NCBI GenBank assembly: GCA_002408105.1
Contig: DHQM01000134.1
Span: 13,814 to 21,807, forward strand
From: Gammaproteobacteria bacterium UBA5338
GTDB lineage: Bacteria; Pseudomonadota; Gammaproteobacteria; Pseudomonadales; UBA5862
Length of the DNA: 7,994 nucleotides
Direction of reading: 5' to 3'
Both the position numbers and the translations under genes were made by a program. The notes under the pieces are model-generated. The model did no database searches. It saw nothing but the letters and a program-made list of their open reading frames with translations, and had not been told where the DNA came from. Shown one piece after another: positions 6,337 to 7,994 of the stretch (the first letter of the stretch is position 1; every line of letters begins with the position of its first letter).

Positions 6337-6789
6337 TCAATCTCCCGACAAAAGTGCGCCGATTTTGGCTTGATCCGTATGCGACGTGTAGCGAGTGATG
6401 GCTAGCATGACGGCTTGGTTGGTCATCAATTCCTGCATTGCAACTTGCCCCACCAACTCAAAGGCCTTTTGGACGGCGAGCGGGTCCGCCTTGTGGGCCA
6501 CCAGCAATTGCTGGGCGCAGTCTTCGGTCAACATGCGGGTGATCAGATTCCCCACCTCCTGATCGGATTCACTGCGCGCCGCGGCGGAAATTTGCCCATA
6601 CTCTTCGATCTCGGGGTGGGCGGCCATTGCAAAGAAAATCCACTTTGCCAACGCCTTGCGTTCTTTGCCATCCAGCGAGTCCACCAGACAGGTGCCAAAT
6701 TTCTGGACATCAGCAAGCACTGGCGCCGGCAAGACTCCCACCAATGCCAGGGACGCGGCGAGCGCCCCCTTACTCCACCAGTGTTTCAT
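6337..6789 (-). CDS. Conserved exported protein of unknown function, two cysteines
   Basis: This encodes 150 residues with a Sec signal peptide: KHWWSK, then a hydrophobic run at about 9-24, and cleavage likely after PVLA (residue 26). The mature part (about 124 residues) is mostly helical in appearance and soluble, so it is predicted to be periplasmic. It contains only two cysteines, C34 and C91, which could form a disulfide. Distinct blocks are FGTCLVDSLDGKERKALAKW (31-50), LITRMLTEDC (82-91) and GQVAMQELMTNQAVM (114-128). The arrangement looks like a conserved gammaproteobacterial hypothetical family I have seen without an assigned function. The ATG at 6787-6789 is preferred over a TTG at 6808-6810; GGAG lies about 10 bases upstream, a slightly long spacing. 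It ends 346 bp before the dioxygenase, so any functional link is unproven. Confidence 0.8.
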   Translation of the reverse strand: MKHWWSKGALAASLALVGVLPAPVLADVQKFGTCLVDSLDGKERKALAKWIFFAMAAHPEIEEYGQISAAARSESDQEVGNLITRMLTEDCAQQLLVAHKADPLAVQKAFELVGQVAMQELMTNQAVMLAITRYTSHTDQAKIGALLSGD

Positions 6790-6970
6790 CCGCGTGAGTC
6801 TCCAAAACAAGCATCGATGCCAAGTTGATCCAGCGCTCGGCCCACCGCATCAGTGTAGGTGAATTTCCGCAGCGCCCTGATGGTCGGGATCGTTCGATCG
6901 TCTCAAACCCCAGCCGATGCGTGGAATTCGCGAACCCGCCTTCGTTCCGAGCGAGCTCGTGGGAGCCCCG

Positions 6971-7510
6971 CTATCGGCTTTTCTTGCGCCGCGCCATGCT
7001 CGCCAGCCCCAGCATGCTGGAGCCAAACAGCCAAACTGCCGCTGGCACAGGTACAGGGCTTGCGGGCGTGTGGATCAAGCCTTCAAGCCCGCCGCCCGGG
7101 TTGGTCAGAGTGGGCGTAAATAGAAACTCAACGCTATAGTCCTGGGCGACATGGGGGTGGGCCGGATAGTTCGTCGAAGTGAATGAGAACATGCCCACCG
7201 TTGACGCGTCGACGGCCCAGGACCCGAGAAGCTCGTTCACCGGTCCCACCCAAGGGTTCGGAGTAAACGCATCCATTCCCAACGACCCACCAGGGCCAGA
7301 CAGACTCCACTCGAACCACTCGCTGTAGTCAGCCTGCAACAGGGTGACTTCAAGCGTGCCTTCCCCAGTCAGATTGAAGGTCCAGGTGTCAGTGCGCGGC
7401 GTCAGGATGCCCGCAGAGCCCGTCACCACGGTGGCGGCCGAGGCGCCAACGGATGCCAAGAGCAATAGAGACACAGCCATCATTGATGCACTGGGTTTGT
7501 TGATTCTCAT
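6971..7510 (-). CDS. VPxPA-CTERM sorting domain protein
   Basis: This is a 179-residue exported protein. The signal peptide covers about 1-25, with ASA at the cleavage site. The mature region is rich in G, T, S and aromatic residues (TWTFNLTGEGTLEVTLL at 42-58, WFEWSLSGPGGS at 65-76) and looks like a beta-sandwich surface domain. It has no cysteine. The C-terminus is a complete PEP-CTERM-class tripartite signal: VPVPAA (153-158), a hydrophobic helix (WLFGSSMLGLASM, 160-172) and a basic tail (RRKKSR). Such signals are processed by exosortase/EpsH systems, often with extracellular polysaccharide or biofilm genes; none is in this window. The start at 7508-7510 is supported by AAGGAA nine bases upstream and by the signal peptide. 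A small upstream extension to 7543 is unlikely. Confidence 0.9.
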   Translation of the reverse strand: MRINKPSASMMAVSLLLLASVGASAATVVTGSAGILTPRTDTWTFNLTGEGTLEVTLLQADYSEWFEWSLSGPGGSLGMDAFTPNPWVGPVNELLGSWAVDASTVGMFSFTSTNYPAHPHVAQDYSVEFLFTPTLTNPGGGLEGLIHTPASPVPVPAAVWLFGSSMLGLASMARRKKSR

Positions 7511-7994
7511 AAAAACAATTCCTTGATTGCGTGCTTGGTCCATGGGCTCTCAGAGTCCCTCGCGTGCCCCCAGGCATCCGGCTCATCGGCCGAACCCCTA
7601 GGTGACTCGCGCAGTGTACAAAAAGCACAGTGGGTGTGGACAGAGACGCAGGGTCGCGCCGAGACGGACAGACGCGCGCCTGCAATATATGGTGGCAGGC
7701 CATTGGCCGAGTGTAGCCACAACCATTGCGGGCCCTACTCGAATCAGCGCGGGCGTCCAACCGGCTGCAAGCGGGCGCTCGACGATTGACAAGGGACGTC
7801 AGCGAAGCACACCCAGTTCAAGCCAAGTGTCTCATCGATGGCAAACGCTCTCGTTCCAACGGCCAGACAAGCGAGGTGCACGCCAAACAGGCTCCACGGA
7901 AGGATTGTGCACCAACTTGGACATCCCGTGCATGACGGCAGCCCCGCCACTGGTACCACGCGTGTTGTCCAGTGGCGCAATTCGGTTGGGCTCG
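7511..7994. other. Right-edge stretch without a convincing gene
   Basis: Nothing here can be defended as a gene. It must contain the CTERM-gene promoter: on the minus strand a TACACT hexamer (about 7614-7619) is a possible -10, but no matching -35 is seen. A minus-strand frame is open from the window end to a stop at 7832-7834 (53 codons, including RIAPLDNTRGTSGGAAV). It could be the C-terminal tail of a gene entering from the right, but competing frames are open over the same bases. Confidence 0.4.

Noticed and set aside
6888..6899. gatcg-tt-cgatc inverted repeat as an operator or terminator
   Set aside because: A 5-bp arm is too short to distinguish from chance, and it has no clear position relative to a promoter.
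7832..7993. Minus-strand frame open to the window edge (53 codons)
   Set aside because: It could be a gene tail, but there is no motif and competing frames are open over the same bases. The adjoining sequence would be needed.

Overview
The window reads as chromosomal DNA of a fairly GC-rich Gram-negative bacterium, most likely a gammaproteobacterium. The evidence is a periplasmic PCu(A)C copper chaperone, Sco and CtaG cytochrome-oxidase assembly proteins, Sec signal peptides, a lipoprotein, and a surface-type protein ending in a VPxPA-CTERM sorting signal. The taxonomic placement is inference. All convincing intact genes lie on the minus strand; the only plus-strand coding signal is a broken gene.

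Layout, left to right. Positions 159-1576 hold a small DUF7218/Rho-N-like protein and, upstream of it on the same strand, a YghA/GSP39-like short-chain dehydrogenase. Both belong to families often seen in stress or accessory settings. Positions 1577-2863 are a gene graveyard. They contain a 5'-truncated, frameshifted remnant of an FMN/Fe-S glutamate-synthase-family gene (plus strand) and weak coding-like segments in three successive minus-strand frames. Positions 2864-4958 form a compact three-gene copper-delivery operon, transcribed leftward: PCu(A)C chaperone, then CtaG (caa3 type), then Sco lipoprotein. ctaG and sco overlap by ATGA, and an extended -10 promoter candidate sits before the first gene. 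Positions 5181-5990 encode a DODA/YgiD-type class III extradiol dioxygenase. Positions 6337-6789 encode an exported protein of unknown function with two cysteines. Positions 6971-7510 encode the VPxPA-CTERM protein. The last ~480 bases contain no convincing gene.

Functionally, the clearest unit is the copper operon: PCu(A)C and Sco are expected to pass Cu(I) to the CuA/CuB sites of a cytochrome oxidase, with CtaG as a membrane assembly factor. No oxidase subunit is encoded here. The CTERM protein implies an exosortase system elsewhere in the genome. I found no RNA genes, CRISPR array, insertion sequence or intact mobile element. The most unusual signal is the decayed glutamate-synthase gene, whose reading frame is broken by a visible 13-bp tandem duplication.
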